Assembly (NCBI GenBank): GCA_025927685.1
Contig: JAICKX010000012.1
Coordinates: forward strand, 1 to 46,853
DNA from: Thermoleophilia bacterium
GTDB taxonomy: Bacteria; Actinomycetota; Thermoleophilia; Gaiellales; JAICJC01
Direction: 5' to 3'
Length of the DNA: 46,853 nucleotides
Shown: in pieces, positions 45,628 to 46,853 of the stretch
Layout of the letters: every line of letters starts with the position of its first letter
Position numbering within the stretch: position 1 is the first letter of the stretch
The notes under the pieces: generated by a model
The model's input: the letters and a program-made list of their open reading frames with translations, nothing else
Databases searched by the model: none
Told to the model about the DNA's origin: nothing
Program-made: the position numbers and the translations under genes

Positions 45628-46630
45628 CCGCGCCGCCGTCGTCGGGGCGGGCGTCATCGGCCTCTCCGCCGCCCGCGCGCTCGCCCAGGACGGCTTCGCC
45701 GTCACGGTCTACGAGCGCGACCGGGTCGGCTCGCCTCTCGGGTCGTCGCCGGGCCGGTCGCGCATCTACCGCCGCACCTATCGCCACCCCGACTACCTGC
45801 GCCTGGCGGTGCGGGCGATCGACGAGTGGCGGCGGATCGACCCGTGCCCTCTGCGTGAGACCGGGCTCCTGGAGTACGGCCAGGGCGTCGAGCTGCACGC
45901 GGCGGCGTTCGAGGAGGTGGGCGAGGAGTACGAGTGGCTCGAGCCGGCCGACGCGCAGCGCCGCTTCCCCGAGGCCCGCTTCCCCGAGCCGGCGCTGTGG
46001 GACGCGCATGCCGGCGGCATCATGGCTGGCGAGGCGCTCCTGACCCTCTCCAGCGGGCTCGACGTGCGCGCGGGCACCGCGATCGAGGATCCGCGTGAGC
46101 TCGAGGCCGACGTCGTCGTGGCCTGCCCCGGCTCGTGGCTCGGCTCGATGTTCGACCTGCCGCTTCAGCCGCGGATCGAGCAGGTCACGTATTTCGCCGG
46201 GGCCCCGGACGACCGCCCGTGCGTGATCGACCACGGCGGCCCCGACCGGCGTCTGCACTACGGCCTGGTCACGCCCGGCGTCGGCTACAAGGTCGCCGAG
46301 GACGCCGCCCGGCCGGGGCCGTGGGATCCCGACCGCCCCGAACGGCCCGTCGACGCACGGCTCGAGGAGCGGCTGGTCGAGCACGTGAAGCGCATGTTCC
46401 CTGGCTTCGACCCGCGGCCCGTGCACTCGGAGGCGTGCCTCTACACGATGTCGCCCGACGGCGACTTCGTCCTCGATAGGATCGACGGCGTGATCGTCTG
46501 CGGCGGCTGCAGCGGCCATGCCTTCAAGTTCGGCCCTCTGCTGGGACGGCTCATCGCCGACCTGGCGCAGGGCCGGGCTCTGCCGCCCGAAGCCGACCGG
46601 TTCCGGGCATCGCGGCTGGCGCCGGCGTGA
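45620..46630 (+). CDS. FAD-dependent oxidoreductase, DAO / sarcosine-oxidase-like, non-standard start
   Basis: The N-terminal FAD-binding motif GxGxxG is clear (RAAVVGAGVIGLSAARALAQ), then SRIYRRTYRHPDYLRLAV (covalent-flavin-type region of MSOX-like enzymes), VVACPGSWLGSMFDLP and GVIVCGGCSGHAFKFGPLLG. The frame has a TGA at 45572 and no ATG, GTG or TTG before the Rossmann motif. The only near-start is CTG 45620, overlapping the glutaredoxin stop. Starting at GTG 45809 would delete the FAD-binding fold. Length from CTG is 336 aa. Probably oxidises an N-methyl amino acid or amine; substrate not determined. Confidence 0.8.
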   Translation: MPDRAAVVGAGVIGLSAARALAQDGFAVTVYERDRVGSPLGSSPGRSRIYRRTYRHPDYLRLAVRAIDEWRRIDPCPLRETGLLEYGQGVELHAAAFEEVGEEYEWLEPADAQRRFPEARFPEPALWDAHAGGIMAGEALLTLSSGLDVRAGTAIEDPRELEADVVVACPGSWLGSMFDLPLQPRIEQVTYFAGAPDDRPCVIDHGGPDRRLHYGLVTPGVGYKVAEDAARPGPWDPDRPERPVDARLEERLVEHVKRMFPGFDPRPVHSEACLYTMSPDGDFVLDRIDGVIVCGGCSGHAFKFGPLLGRLIADLAQGRALPPEADRFRASRLAPA

Positions 46631-46853
46631 GCCTGGCCATCGCCGAGCAGGTCCGCGGCGGGGAGCGGACGGCGGCCGAGGTGCTCGACGAGCACCTCGA
46701 GAAGCTCGCCGCCGACGAGCTCGGCGCCGTCTGGCGCATCACCGAGGAGCGCGCCCGGGCCGAGGCCGCGGCGGTCGACCGCGCGGTGGCCGAGGGCCGC
46801 GACCCCGGCCCGCTGGCCGGCGTCCCCGTCGGGTGGAAGGACCTGATCGACAC
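46627..46853 (+). CDS. Amidase (amidase-signature family), N-terminal part, cut by window edge
   Basis: The first 75 residues begin MSLAIAEQVRGGERTAAEVL and end LAGVPVGWKDLID, matching the GVPxxxKD motif with the catalytic Lys of the Ser-Ser-Lys amidase family (GatA and relatives). The GTG overlaps the FAD gene stop (GTGA). The Gly/Ser-rich catalytic region is beyond the window, so a specific role (GatA or another hydrolase) cannot be decided. Confidence 0.8.
   Translation, partial: MSLAIAEQVRGGERTAAEVLDEHLEKLAADELGAVWRITEERARAEAAAVDRAVAEGRDPGPLAGVPVGWKDLID

Overview
The window is visibly GC-rich and gene-dense, with heavy use of GTG starts and ATGA/GTGA stop-start overlaps. The ribosomal gene order (rplP to rplQ, with secY-adk-map inside and truA behind), zinc-type S14, S4 and L36, and a DevR-like stress cluster point to an actinobacterium. 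Several features (no infA between map and rpmJ, DUF34/Nif3 next to a tRNA, SSI-like and AOC-like secreted proteins) fit a deep branch such as Thermoleophilia (Gaiellales/Solirubrobacterales). That placement is inference, not proof.

Region 1 (1-11883) is the S10/spc/alpha ribosomal superoperon from the 3' end of rplP through rplQ and then truA, all on the + strand. Three spacers break the tight packing. The rplR-rpsE spacer has two hairpins. The rpsK-rpsD spacer has a structured 68-bp element, a hairpin and an intrinsic-terminator-like hairpin. The rplQ-truA spacer has a second copy of the 68-bp element.

Region 2 (11884-17250) holds a possible SSI-like lipoprotein and a GNAT acetyltransferase on the - strand. 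Divergent from them are surE, an aldo/keto reductase fused to a P-loop kinase and a HAD-like tail, a GFA/CENP-V zinc protein and a two-domain VOC protein.

Region 3 (17203-29504) is a stress or dormancy-type island. It has eight universal stress protein genes (ten UspA domains), a USP-histidine kinase-NarL regulator operon resembling Rv3134c/devR/devS of mycobacteria, TerC, DedA, a site-2 protease with CBS domains, DUF488, a GreA-like protein running without a stop into a second domain, and a frameshifted PRC-barrel-like gene.

Region 4 (29542-35294) has an NmrA-like protein, ligA, a PBP4-type carboxypeptidase, a 53-aa putative DNA-binding protein behind a promoter-structured RNA-terminator unit, and Nif3/DUF34.

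Region 5 (35305-36190) is tRNA-Pro(CGG) followed by a decayed integrated element: a tyrosine recombinase C-terminal fragment and a frameshifted DUF5343 gene.

Region 6 (36324-46853) contains a secreted AOC-like protein, a metallophosphoesterase, an EcsC-like protein, a CHAP hydrolase, YqgE, a TPP-riboswitch-controlled ABC transporter for a thiamine precursor, an ATP-dependent DNA ligase, a zinc metallopeptidase, BolA-monothiol glutaredoxin, an FAD oxidoreductase without a standard start codon, and the start of an amidase. Many non-operonic genes carry a TANNNT box 6-8 nt before the start codon and no Shine-Dalgarno sequence, which suggests common leaderless transcription.
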